A DNA stretch of 64,000 bases from Blepharisma stoltei (Eukaryota; Ciliophora; Heterotrichea; Heterotrichida; Blepharismidae), in the NCBI GenBank assembly GCA_914767885.1, contig CAJZBQ010000030.1:1-64000 (forward strand), read 5' to 3'. This document shows, piece by piece, positions 44,397-54,495 of this stretch. The notes below the pieces were generated by a model that had not been told where the DNA came from, did not search any database, and saw only the letters and a program-made list of their open reading frames with translations. The stretch's first letter is position 1. The number at the start of each line of letters is the position of its first letter. The position numbers and the translations under genes are program-made.

Positions 44397-46438
44397 ATGG
44401 TTGAAACAGAACCAAATTCGATGATAAAAGTCATGCAGGATGAACTATTGCCATTAGTTATTTCCTACATCCGCCAGAAAACATATCCTTTTCTAATTGA
44501 AGATTTTTCTAAACTTGCTTCATATTCATCTTTGACGTGTGGAGAAATCGAATCTATTTGATTAAAAATATCTGACTCACAGCTTCCTACAGAAATCATA
44601 GAAAAACTCAGCACATTGTGCAGCTGTGCCTTTTTGATGAAAGCTTCTTATGACTCAGATTTTACCTCTAAAATTGCTAAAAAGTGCTTCGCAACTCTTC
44701 AGACTCTAAAGAAACAAAATTTTAAAATCGAAGAAGTTTCTGAAGACATTTCAAATCAATTTATTACCTGCATTCTAAGTTCACAAAGCTTTCAAGAGCT
44801 CTCTGAGTGAATAATATAATAAAATCTATTGAATGCAACGAATAAATGGAGATTTCTATTTTAATGATAATTAAAGCTAAAGAATATATTTATAAATCAA
44901 TACTCAATGAATTTCTCTGATTGCAGACTTGCTAAATCTGCTTTGGAATTCAAGTTTAAAGCTCTATCATGAACTCAGCTCTCAACTACAGATTTCAGTT
45001 CTCTTATAGCTCTTCTCTCAGAAATTAATAAAGCCTCACCCGAGCACTGAGATTTCCAAGACCTTGCCCATATTCTCACTATCCTCGCTCTTAATCTAAT
45101 TGAAAACAATTTAAGCAGCACTGACCAATTTATAAACTCTCAAATATCCAAATGCCTGAGATATCTCCAAAGTTTTGACTACCTAGATGAGCCTTTAAAA
45201 GCAGAAATCAATGAATTTATCCAAATTAAAGGCACTGGAAGCTCTACATCAACTGCTATTAATTTAACAGAAAATGGCGAAAATGAAAGCCAAGGCAAGT
45301 TTTCTGATGAAGAAATCAAAACATTTGGGATTATTGATAAGTGAGGAGAAAAGCTAGTCATACAAGAAACTGACTGGATATACTTTTTACGGAAAGGAGA
45401 CAACAACTCAATAGCTGTTTTGAAAGCCAACTTGAGACTTGATAATGGGGAATCCAAAATCGTTGCAGTAAAATATTATAAATCGACTGAAAGAAAATGG
45501 CTGCTTAATTATCACACAGAAATTGAAATATTAAAGAAACTCAGCGACACAAGGCATAAGGCTTTTCTGCAGCTTTATGGGTCATTTATGGATACAGTAG
45601 TAGAAAATGAAAGAGAATATCACAGACTGAATATAATCATGGACTATTGCCAAAAAACTCTTATGAATGACATTGATATGAGAAAAAAAGAAGGTAGGAA
45701 TTATACTCAAATTGAACTATGGGACGCCATCAAGCAGCTAATTGAAGGCTTTGCAGTGCTATCAAATATGAAGATCTACCACCAAGACATCAAGCCACAC
45801 AACATTTTAATCTCAGACGATGTCTATAAAATCTCTGATTTCAATGTAAGCAAGACTACTAATGGGATAACGACAATAACAAAAGAGGCAACGATACAAG
45901 GAACGTCTGGATATTTCTCTCCTGAGCTCCAAAAAGCATTTAATGACTATAAATCGAAAAATGGGCCAAGCAGAGTTAAATTCAACCCTGGAAAGTCTGA
46001 TGTTTTCTCTTTAGGCTTATCTAGTTAGTAAGTAGTTCATAATAACTTCATCTTCTTTTTTCTAACACTATTAGAACTTCTAGTCACCTTCAGCTTCAAA
46101 GAACATTCTTAATCCACCATCCAGTGCCAGAGGATAACGCCTCAATCGATAAAACTCTCAGAAGAACCTAATTTATACTTCATGAGCCAAAATGAGGGAA
46201 CTAACCTTACCAGAAAACCTCCATTTTAATTGTGTCTTTAGGCTTAACAATTTTGCAAATGGCAAGCTTAAAAAGTGTGATCGACCTGAATTTGCCTGAA
46301 AACCAAAGTGACTTGATCAATAAAATAGAAAATCTACCTTATGATGGCAAAGTAAAGGATATTCTAAGAAGAATGATGATTTTGGACTACCACCAAAGGC
46401 CTAGCTTTATACAGTTGGTATCTTTGGTGACTGATTAG
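44397..46438 (+). CDS. Protein kinase with DFN motif and novel N-terminus
   Basis: 576 residues from exons 44397-44816, 44901-46019 and 46247-46438. The first ~315 residues are helical repeats of unknown type (ARM-like, e.g. LARILTILALNLIENN-type helices); the kinase domain follows. Lys in IVAVKYYKS and Glu in YHTEIEILKKL are visible, the catalytic loop is YHQDIKPHNIL (HRD changed to HQD), the activation segment starts with DFN instead of DFG (KISDFNVSK), and APE is SPEL (GTSGYFSPEL). The glycine loop is poorly conserved. DxN-type kinases occur in ciliates; activity is uncertain, since the metal-binding Asp is present. TGA codons are Trp. ATG 44397 is in AAAATGG context. Confidence 0.8.
44817..44900 (+). 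other. Short TA-bounded IES (84 bp)
   Basis: Between TA 44817 and TA 44901, AT-rich with stops in the reading frame. Removal joins LSEWII to YSMNFSDC and the exon sums are divisible by three. Confidence 0.7.
46020..46246 (-). mobile_element. SINE-like insertion in kinase exon (227 bp)
   Basis: Exact 12-bp direct repeat TCTTTAGGCTTA (46008 and 46235). On the minus strand it starts CACAATTAAAATGGAGG and is homologous to 34793-35064. Removal restores SDVFSLGLTILQM of the kinase. Confidence 0.88.
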
Positions 46439-46440
46439 AT

Positions 46441-46870
46441 TATTAGATAAGATTAAATTGTAGTAGAAGATTATTTCAGCCTCTACCAGTCCTTAGCGCA
46501 CCAGCTATCGCACATACGCCCTTTATTTTTTGACGTCATCAGTCTCTCGGGGAGACGACGCGGCTATGCTTATGTCTTGCCTCAGCGACCAAGTACTATT
46601 AAACCCCTGGAAGCGCTTAGGATCAGAGTTTACCGTCCTAAACCTCCTTCTGAGACTACCACACTATATGTATGCAAATATTCCTTCCCCAGAAGTATGA
46701 GCTTACACTGTGACTTCGGTTTCTCGTCAATGGGCTGAGAAAAACGTATTTCATAGGGTCTTAGCCAGACAAAAACCCACCCCTGACTTCCTAAAATGAT
46801 GGGATCCACTTATTATGGGGCTGGGATCTCTTCACCGCTACCCTGGACCTATACTTCACTCTCCATCTTT
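46441..46870. mobile_element. SINE-like element, intergenic
   Basis: GC-rich block between the kinase and AAMP, beginning with a GATTAGATTATTAGATAAG tail-like tract that resembles the tail at 31707. No protein frame; no flanking repeat was fixed. Confidence 0.5.
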
Positions 46871-46951
46871 TTAAAGGTTCTGGTAACTGAAGAAAATACA
46901 GTCCGCTGCGAATAATCGTAGTTTTGCATAATAATTCTAACTTGTGATAAA

Positions 46952-48058
46952 ATGGACATGAATATGGAAGAGCACATGGAAAAATCCTCTGAAGAGGTGG
47001 GATCTGAAGACAGTGACACATTAACCCGGATCTTCCCCATTTCAGAGCTCGAAGCCCACACAGACTCAGTTTGCTCTGTCCATTTTCATCCCACAAATCC
47101 AGAAGTTTTTGTTACAGGCGGAGTGGATGATAAAGCCTTCTTTTTTCATAATGATGACTATACAGAATTGGCCTTCCACACAGACACAATAGTCCAAGCG
47201 AGGTTTTCCAATGATGGGGAATATCTTGCACTTGCAAGCATGGATTCTAAAGTCTCTATATGGCAGATCTCAAGCCTAGATGAACCTATAGCTACCCTTG
47301 AAGGCCCATCAGACGAAATCCTAAACATTGAGTGGCATCCTAAAGGGCCTGTTATTGCTGTAAGCAGTGGGGACCAGTCTATATGGGTCTGGCATATAAG
47401 GAAAAACACACCTTTAGCTGTTTTATATGGACATCCTATCAACATGTGCAGGATTTCACCCAATGGGAGGTATCTTTATTCAGGCGGAAAAGACGGGTCT
47501 GTAAAGGTGTGGGACATGAAAGAAGAAAATTACTCTGAAAGGCCTAGTGAGTGCACATTTTCAGGCAGGGATTTTCACCAAGAAGAAATAGTGTCAATAG
47601 TAATGTACCAAGACAATAATGTTATATTATCAGGAGGTAGAGATGGCTGTGTCTGTCTGGCAAATAGAGCAGGAAACAGAATTTTGACAAAAATACAGGC
47701 ATTTGAAGACTCTGTAGAGGCAGTGGATTTTTGTAAAGAAATGAGCCTGTTTTTGGCTGGGGGTATGACTGGGGAGATCAAGATTTATGAGCTAGAAAGT
47801 CTTCAGTGTAGAGTTACAATCAGCATGGGAAGCGGAATAGTCAAGGCAATCTGGGTAGGCATTGAAGTTGTAGCATCGACTGTGGAAGGGAAATTGAAAT
47901 GCTATGACGGAAGAAATGGAAATGGGCTGAGAAAATGGATCGGACATGAAGAGACAATCTTGGATTTCGATATAAAGCATGACAAAATTATCAGTGGGAG
48001 CGATGACCAGAGGATTTTGATACACCCTTATAGGTTTGTTCCTCAGCAAATTTCTTAA
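46952..48058 (+). CDS. AAMP: WD40 protein AAMP/Sqt1
   Basis: 368 residues, one uninterrupted ORF with all Trp codons TGG. An acidic N-terminus (EEHMEKSSEEVGSEDSD) precedes eight WD40 blades: HTDSVCSVHFHPTNPEVFVTGG, FHTDTIVQARFSNDGEYLALAS, DEILNIEWHPKGPVIAVSS, then ISPNGRYLYSGGKDGSVKVWD and the last GHEETILDFDIKHDKIISGSDD. The acidic start plus this blade series is the AAMP/Sqt1 pattern. Sqt1 is the dedicated chaperone that escorts ribosomal protein uL16 to 60S particles. ATG 46952 is in AAAATGG context. Confidence 0.88.
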   Translation: MDMNMEEHMEKSSEEVGSEDSDTLTRIFPISELEAHTDSVCSVHFHPTNPEVFVTGGVDDKAFFFHNDDYTELAFHTDTIVQARFSNDGEYLALASMDSKVSIWQISSLDEPIATLEGPSDEILNIEWHPKGPVIAVSSGDQSIWVWHIRKNTPLAVLYGHPINMCRISPNGRYLYSGGKDGSVKVWDMKEENYSERPSECTFSGRDFHQEEIVSIVMYQDNNVILSGGRDGCVCLANRAGNRILTKIQAFEDSVEAVDFCKEMSLFLAGGMTGEIKIYELESLQCRVTISMGSGIVKAIWVGIEVVASTVEGKLKCYDGRNGNGLRKWIGHEETILDFDIKHDKIISGSDDQRILIHPYRFVPQQIS

Positions 48059-48400
48059 ATTTTTTACAACTGAACTTGATTAATTTTACAGATGCTATAA
48101 GCAAATTTAATTAAGAAATTTTATTTAAAATGCATATTTAAGAGTATAAAAAGCTAAGCTCAAGAATTAGCCTATCAATTTTGAGTTTCAATCTAGCCCG
48201 ATACATATGATTAGTTATGAGTCAGATTGTGAAGAAGATTATAACTTACTTACTACTTCTTATTATAAAGCGAACACTTTTTAAATTAAAATTGGCTAGC
48301 TTAAGTTTAAATCAATTATAGGAATAAGTTAATAATTATATTAAAATTTTTTTTTATATTTTAATAAGGCAGCTTAAAGTAAAAAGTTTTTTTAGCTCCT
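48059..48400. other. Intergenic
   Basis: AT-rich spacer between convergent genes AAMP and eS21; no feature was recognised. Confidence 0.5.
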
Positions 48401-48649
48401 TTAGTTAGCGAAAGTCAAGAGTCCTTTCTCTTTGAAAAGTCTGTTAAGGCATCCATCAGCAAATCCTTGTCTTCTGACTCTCCCTGAGATGCAAAAAGTT
48501 TGGTTTGTCTTGAGTGCAACTCCGTCTTCGTTTACATCAGCTATATTTAACTGAACACTTGAATAATCGCTAGGTCCGACAAGTCTGTTGGTTGCAGAGC
48601 ACTTTCTTGGGATGTAAAGATCAACTATCTTTTTGTCCTCGTTCTGCAT
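48401..48649 (-). CDS. RPS21: 40S ribosomal protein eS21
   Basis: 82 residues. MQNEDKKIVDLYIPRKCSAT is the eS21 start (family MQN...VDLYVPRKCSA.NR), followed by VQLNIADVNEDG and the ISGRVRRQGFADGCLNRL block (family CG.IRRMGESDD...RL). Length matches the family (about 83-87). eS21 sits on the 40S platform near uS2 and takes part in late 18S maturation. Stop TAG/TAA class, no TGA Trp. Confidence 0.95.
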   Translation of the reverse strand: MQNEDKKIVDLYIPRKCSATNRLVGPSDYSSVQLNIADVNEDGVALKTNQTFCISGRVRRQGFADGCLNRLFKEKGLLTFAN

Positions 48650-48939
48650 ATTTATGGTTAATTATGGACTCATTCCATTTGCCTAATGCAAACTTAATTT
48701 CATTTCTCAGAATTGCTGCCTTTTTAAGCCTACATTTGCCTTTAGCTGAAATTTATGGATAAGTTATCTCTTGGATTATTTTTAGCTATAAATAAATAAT
48801 CATAAAGGCTAGGTAAATTATTTATATTTCTCAAATATTTATTTAGGTTAAAAATGCTTATAATAGATAAATCAATGCATTTTAAATTTCTAAGCTCGCT
48901 ATCAAAGCTTTAATTAAATTATCATTGTTTGAAATCAAA

Positions 48940-51036
48940 ATGGACTGCCCAAGATGTATCAATCCTTTTGGCGAAACTCACAAAACGCCTCGCATCCTTC
49001 CTAAATGTGGCCATTCATATTGCTCTGATTGCATTACAGAGCTATGGTGTGATTCCAAAGTGACCTGCCCATTATGTGGAAAATTGAATAATTCTGATTC
49101 TCCAGAAGATTTTCCAATAAACCAAGCTTTGCTTCAAATAGCAATTTCAAGCTCACAGCTCTGCTCAGACCACAGTCGACCATTTGAAGCCTTCTGCAAA
49201 GACGATCGAAAGCTTATGTGTGTGCGCTGTCTTCTCGAACCCCATCACAGAGTTCATGAAGTCGCCAGCATTTTAGAAGAAGCTCAAAACGAGCGAGAGC
49301 GCCTATTAAAAATCTCTGAAACAGTAAGAAGCATTGAAGAAAATATATCGAAAAATGAAAAAGAGCTCAAGGACACTGAATTTCTACTTAATTCAGAGTG
49401 CGAAAGACTGTTAAAAGACTACAAAGATTTGTATGATATGGTAAGAGGAGAAATTAATAAAAGGGAGACTGAGACTATAACACAAATAAAAAATATTTTG
49501 AATAAAGAACAAGGATTAATTGAAGAAAAACAGTTTGAGTATAAAAAACAAATATATTTATTGCAAACTTTAAAGCAGGAAATAGAAAAAGTGCAGGCTG
49601 AAAAGGATTTAGAAGTGCTTTCTAAGGTGACAGAAAGAGAAGCTGTCATTAAAAGTGCCTGCTGTGAGATAAATCCTATTACAAAAAATAAGCCTTATTC
49701 TGAGTATTCAAAAGACAATGAAAAACAAATTTTAGGGAAAATTATATGTGGCGTTTTGGAGTTTTCTGAAAAAGAAACAAATTATCAAACGATAATTAAA
49801 CCCAAAAGCGAAGTTACTGATAATGACTCAACAATAACCAAAACTGCACAAATAATAAAATCATATGTATATCCTTTCAACACTGAACAGAAGTTTAAAT
49901 CCAAAGCCCAAGCTCAGACAATGAGAATTACTACACAATCAAGATTTATCAGAGATAAATCTCCTGTCACTATAAGAAGCTCTATGGACACTAAAACTGG
50001 GTGAAATACAAGAAGGGACCTTAACAGGATTTCTTTGGATTTTTCCCCAGAAAATATCCCAATCGAGCCATTTTCAGCCAAAAATCTTTTTGAAGACGAT
50101 TTATCCTCAGTCCACTCCTTAGATTTAGCCTCATTTTGTAAGGTACCTAAATCAATAATCTACAACATTGGCGGGTTTTCTGAGTCCACAGCTTCAAAAG
50201 TCGAAATGTTTGACGCAGCCAATGATATATGAAAAGAAATAGGAGACTACCACTCAGCGCGCACTCAATTTGCAGCAGTTCAGTATCAAAACAGAATTAT
50301 CGCCCTTGGCGGCAAAATTGTAATTTTTATACAGAAAAGTAAGCCAGTTGACACATGTGAAGAATTTGACAGGGCAGAAGTTTTTTGGAGGACAAGTGAT
50401 ATTTTTTTGACTGGAGCCAGAAGTGGCTTTGGGGCAACAGTGATTTCAAGTAAAACATATTTAGACGACCTTTACGTTATTGGTGGAAGCGATGGAGTTC
50501 CTATAAAAACAGCTGAAATGTTTAGTGGGGACCGATGAATAACAGTAAATTCTTTGAAATTAAGGAGAGATGAGCTTTCTGTGTCACTAGGACCTGATAA
50601 TAACATATATGCGATAGGCGGATATGGAGGCCCAGATATGACTTCACAGTCCTCTGCTGAAAGATTTAGCATAAAAGAAGGAATTTGAAGCTTTTTGCCA
50701 CATATGAAAGAAGCGAGAAGAGCACTGGCGTCAGTGACCTTGCCAGATGGGGTCTATGTGTTTGGAGGATTTGATGGATTGAGGTACTTGAATACAATGG
50801 AAAAATTTGATATAAGGGCTGGAAAATGGATGCAGCTAGCTCCTATGAACACAGCACGATGCAGCTTGAGTGGAGTTGCTTGTAGTGATTGTCAATATAT
50901 TTATGCAATAGGAGGGTTTAATGGTGTTGGTGTCAGGTCTGTAGAAAGATATTCTGTTGTGGAAAACAGCTGACAAGAAATGTCTTTGTTATGCTACCCA
51001 AGATTTTCTCATTGCTCTTTAATGTTTAATGAGTAA
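48940..51036 (+). CDS. TRIM-like RING, B-box, coiled-coil and kelch protein
   Basis: 693 residues after removal of a 15-nt intron at 50320-50334. RING CPRCINPF...CGHSYCSDCITELW...CPLC (residues 3-50), B-box CSDHSRPFEAFCKDDRKLMCVRCLLE...H (about 78-110), a long coiled coil, a linker, and then six kelch repeats (IYNIGGFSESTASKVEMFD, IIALGGK, LYVIGGSDG, IYAIGGYGG, VYVFGGFDG, IYAIGGFNG). TRIM proteins are usually RING E3 ubiquitin ligases; kelch repeats would recruit the substrate. Many Trp codons are TGA (e.g. TGWNTRR, NDIWKEI, GIWSFLP). ATG 48940 is in AAAATGG context; TAA 51034-51036. Confidence 0.88.
50320..50334 (+). other. 15-nt intron
   Basis: GTAATTTTTATACAG; removal joins ALGGKI to KSKPVDTCEEF within a kelch repeat and makes the CDS 2082 nt. 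Confidence 0.8.
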
Positions 51037-51093
51037 ATTAAATAATAATAAAATAGGAGAGAGAACATCAGATAATTAGACTTTTTTGATTTT

Positions 51094-51279
51094 TTATAGA
51101 AACAACTCCATAGTGCTCAGCATAGCGATAAAATCTTCTGACTCAAAGAAATAAGTGTAGGCTTCTTCTGGAAGACTAAGAAGGTGAAAGATTGTGCGCA
51201 AACTGGAGGGTAATAGGTGAATTGCTATGGAAGGTACGAGGCCTTTGGGATACCAACAGTAGACTTCTCTTATATGCAT
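51094..51279 (-). CDS. Small hypothetical ORF
   Basis: 61 codons, ATG 51279 to TAG/TAA at 51094, with sequence such as SSLRTIFHLLSLPEEAYTYF that looks like a globular helix pair. It contains no TGA. It may be a real small gene or an exon fragment; no family recognised. Confidence 0.3.
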   Translation of the reverse strand: MHIREVYCWYPKGLVPSIAIHLLPSSLRTIFHLLSLPEEAYTYFFESEDFIAMLSTMELFL

Positions 51280-51861
51280 ATATAACTATTATTAAAAGAT
51301 GTAAGCAGCTTTCTAGGACTTTAAAATATCTATAATATGTTAAAACTATTAGATGTATTCAATTTCTATTTTCAGTATGATTTATTGAATAAAGGATTTT
51401 TGTGCAGGCTAGTATCCATAATGAAAGGGCCAGCTCTTTCTAGTGAGACTTAATTGTAATGCTTTCTGATAATTTTTTCATCTTTCTTATAGATTTTTTC
51501 TTTTGGGCCTTTTCAGCAGCCTATTATATTCCTGCAGTGTTGGGTATTCATATATTTTATTGATATTTTGGCACAGAAATTTGCTTTTTCTAGTTATATA
51601 AACTGAAACTGCTATATTATAAACTATCCACTTTTTTAAAATGTTATTTTTCAAAATTTAAATATTATTATAAAACCCCTATGAAGTAGCAAATTATATT
51701 CAGGCTGTAGTATTAAAGTTATTAAACAGCTTTTACATCTCGAATAACTTTGCTGATATATTAATTTATAAATAAGCCTAACTGCAATGGATAAAAGCAT
51801 TCATACTGATTACCATTATTCTGTTTTATATTTGAAAATAGGATAACGGTTCCCAGTAGGT

Positions 51862-52022
51862 TAGGCTATACAGTCACCAAAGACCTCCTGTAGTGGAGAT
51901 TCATCCGCTTTTCGACTCCAGAGGGTCTTTCCCCGAAGTGGATGCCACTCCCGGATCCTTCTTTCTCCTCCTTGCCTTTAGGCTATAGCCTTGAGTAAGT
52001 GACTTAGGTTACCAGTAGGTAT
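51862..52022 (-). mobile_element. Short SINE-like copy (161 bp)
   Basis: Flanked by CCAGTAGGT at 51853 and 52014. Homologous to the 3' part of 6405-6985 and to 59433-60255 (CAGTCACCAAAGACC, CGCTTTTCGACTCCAGAG, CTCCTCCTTGCC). Confidence 0.75.
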
Positions 52023-52149
52023 GCTTTTATTTATTGTAATCGGGTATAAAAACTATAAGATCTCATCAATTCCTTTAATTCTCCTTACTCTTTCTCCCTT
52101 TAATAGTGATTACAATGAAAATCCTATTTTAGTATACAAAATACAATAT

Positions 52150-52395
52150 TTAAAATGGTAGTTAAGGATGGGTCCCTAGTCCTCATCCACCATGCTAGAC
52201 TCATGGCCGAGCTTAGTGAGAGAAGCTAAGCTTCTTGAGAGTCTCGGATTGAAGAGAAGTGGTCTGTGCTGAGGCTGGCACTGACTATAGAAGTCTGAAT
52301 AGGCTTAATAGCTTAACGGTTCGACGTTAGGCTGGTTCACCTACCGTTGTTCAAAGCTGTTACTGTAGCTGAACCTTAAGTAAAGAAAACTTAAA
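52150..52395 (+). mobile_element. SINE-like copy
   Basis: Starts TTTAAAATGGTAGTTAAGG like the other 5' ends, GC-rich for 200 bp, then AT-rich. Not clearly alignable to the others beyond the start and the AGTGAGAGAAG/CTCAGTGAAGAGG-like block. Confidence 0.5.
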
Positions 52396-52778
52396 AGACA
52401 CTAAATGTGCAAGAGAAGTTCATTAAACTTAAACTTAAAAGTATACAAAATATTTATATATAATTAACAACAGTACAATGCCTTTTAGCTAATAATATTT
52501 TATTTAAAAAGAGTTTGAACACAAATTTTCTAAATTAAATTGATTTTTTCTTACAAATATTGTGGATTGGGGTTTTTAAAATGAAAACAATTTGTATACA
52601 TCATTTTCAAAATAAAATTAAACCTTTAAGCGCACACTATTGAAGGGAAGGAATTTAAACCTAAACTAATCATATTTTTGTTGTAATAAATATCAATTTC
52701 TCTCCTCACCAACCCAGGGTGTTTTTTTCCTTGTTTTTACGTCTTTTGACTGTACTGAAACCTACATAAAAACTAAAA

Positions 52779-54464
52779 ATGCAAAATCAGTTCTCAGAAT
52801 ATCAAAGTTCAAATAACGAAAGTATCGTCACTTTTTCAGGAAGTCCTACATCTCCACGAAGCCAGCAAAATTTCAGTGGCGACCCCCTTGATTCTTCAGA
52901 ACCTGAAGAAAATTCAAGCGACAACAATTCGTCAGACAAGGAAGATATCATGTCTTTAGAAGAAATCTCTAGCAAGCACATGGCGCTAAGAGCCTCAACA
53001 GCTCCCGCAAGGCCTTTGAGTGACATTGAAGAGTTCCGTAGGACTTCTGATTTCCTTTTATTAGAACATACAGTTATATGCGCATCCCAATTAATCCAAA
53101 ATCAAGACCAAAAGTACGATCTCGACTCAGAAGAAGGCCAAAGAGCTTGCAAAAAATTTTTAAATCAAATTGAAAGACTTTGTGAAGTTTTTAAAGTGAA
53201 CTGTGTTTCTCGTGATTATAGGAAGGCTTTTTCAAAGGCCTATCAAGTCTTATATAAAGAAGGCACGCTTTGCTTTCTTACTGAAATATTGGATTCAGCA
53301 CAGGAAGGGTTTCCTTACTTGTATGTGAATGGGGAAAAATATTTATTTTCAAGCGAAGTTTTAGATGCAGGCAGCAAATTATTCCATTCATTTTGCAAAA
53401 TCCAGCATATCTTTCGTGAAATCTACAACCGCATTTGTGAAGAAACGTCCACAGGTGTGGTAGGAGAAATAATTAGCGACTTAACAGAGGCTCTGCAAGA
53501 TTTTGACACAAATTGGGTGGATTTCGAGCATTTGTATGTCCATGAGCTGATGGTAATAGAAACCGACGCAAGGAGATTTATCACACAAGCCATTGAGCTG
53601 GAAAGGGAAATGTCACTGATTGAGGTAAAAGAAAAGGCGAGAGGAAGGGTGACTTTGGACTCCGAGGAATTTAATGGCCTGAGGGATAAGTTTGTAACGA
53701 TTATTGGCAAAATTAACTCAGTTGCAAATGTGGAAGGAAAAGGAAGAGATGATTTATCACTTAATATTTTGCTAGCTGCAGAGGGGATTTCAAGAAGAAT
53801 GCATCCTATGCAAAGTCACCCAATAAAAAAATTGGCTGATAAAATTAGGCAGGCTTTTACAGCATTTCGCACATTATTTAGAAAATACGACCAAAACATT
53901 GAAGTCGTTGACCCACAGCTTAAAAACAATCCAGAACTCGTTGAAGCATTAACCAACTTTGAAGGAAGCTGGGAGCGCGGAAAAGAGTACATTTTAAATT
54001 CCAAAAGATGCAACCAAGTCGTCTACATCTACAATATGATTGAAAAGCACGCTGAAAAATACCCTACTTTCAAGGAACAGCTTGAATTTTCGGACTCACA
54101 GCTCTTCGTAAGTGTTCCTTCCCTGCTCGTTCTAAAGTGCCTAGAAGACGACGATAAAGGGATTTGTAAGCACTTCTGCCCACTTATTTATGAAGAGCAC
54201 GAAGAAATCGGGATCGTCTTTAAGAGGCTGAAAAGAAGCTACAAACTAGGAAAACTCGCCAGTTCTTCAGTGCAGGAGTATGCAGAACTGCTGGAAATGA
54301 TGATAATTGGCGAAAAAGTGAACCAAAAATCACGTACACAGATCATAAACCCTAAATTTGACAACTTAGACCATGTACTGACGAAAATTACTAATTTATC
54401 GATTGCAATTCAAAGAAATAGGCCGAGTGAATGGAACAGATTTCTAGATGTTGTTCTTTGCTAA
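52779..54464 (+). CDS. Hypothetical helical protein
   Basis: 561 residues, uninterrupted, ATG 52779 to TAA 54462-54464, Trp by TGG only. A Ser/Glu-rich start (PEENSSDNNSSDKEDIM) leads into an all-helical protein (FLNQIERLCEVFKVNC, ITQAIELEREMSLIEVKEKA, LADKIRQAFTAFRTLFRKYD). No TM, no coiled coil long enough for a filament, no known motif. The even codon quality over 1.7 kb makes it a real gene; I do not recognise the family and it may be ciliate-specific. Confidence 0.75.
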   Translation: MQNQFSEYQSSNNESIVTFSGSPTSPRSQQNFSGDPLDSSEPEENSSDNNSSDKEDIMSLEEISSKHMALRASTAPARPLSDIEEFRRTSDFLLLEHTVICASQLIQNQDQKYDLDSEEGQRACKKFLNQIERLCEVFKVNCVSRDYRKAFSKAYQVLYKEGTLCFLTEILDSAQEGFPYLYVNGEKYLFSSEVLDAGSKLFHSFCKIQHIFREIYNRICEETSTGVVGEIISDLTEALQDFDTNWVDFEHLYVHELMVIETDARRFITQAIELEREMSLIEVKEKARGRVTLDSEEFNGLRDKFVTIIGKINSVANVEGKGRDDLSLNILLAAEGISRRMHPMQSHPIKKLADKIRQAFTAFRTLFRKYDQNIEVVDPQLKNNPELVEALTNFEGSWERGKEYILNSKRCNQVVYIYNMIEKHAEKYPTFKEQLEFSDSQLFVSVPSLLVLKCLEDDDKGICKHFCPLIYEEHEEIGIVFKRLKRSYKLGKLASSSVQEYAELLEMMIIGEKVNQKSRTQIINPKFDNLDHVLTKITNLSIAIQRNRPSEWNRFLDVVLC

Positions 54465-54495
54465 ATATATAAAAAATTAATTTTTCATAACAAAA

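Larger units (their letters stand above)
51280..52778. other. Intergenic, 1.5 kb, with two SINE-like copies
   Basis: AT-rich sequence without a gene, carrying the elements at 51862-52022 and 52150-52395. Confidence 0.55.
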
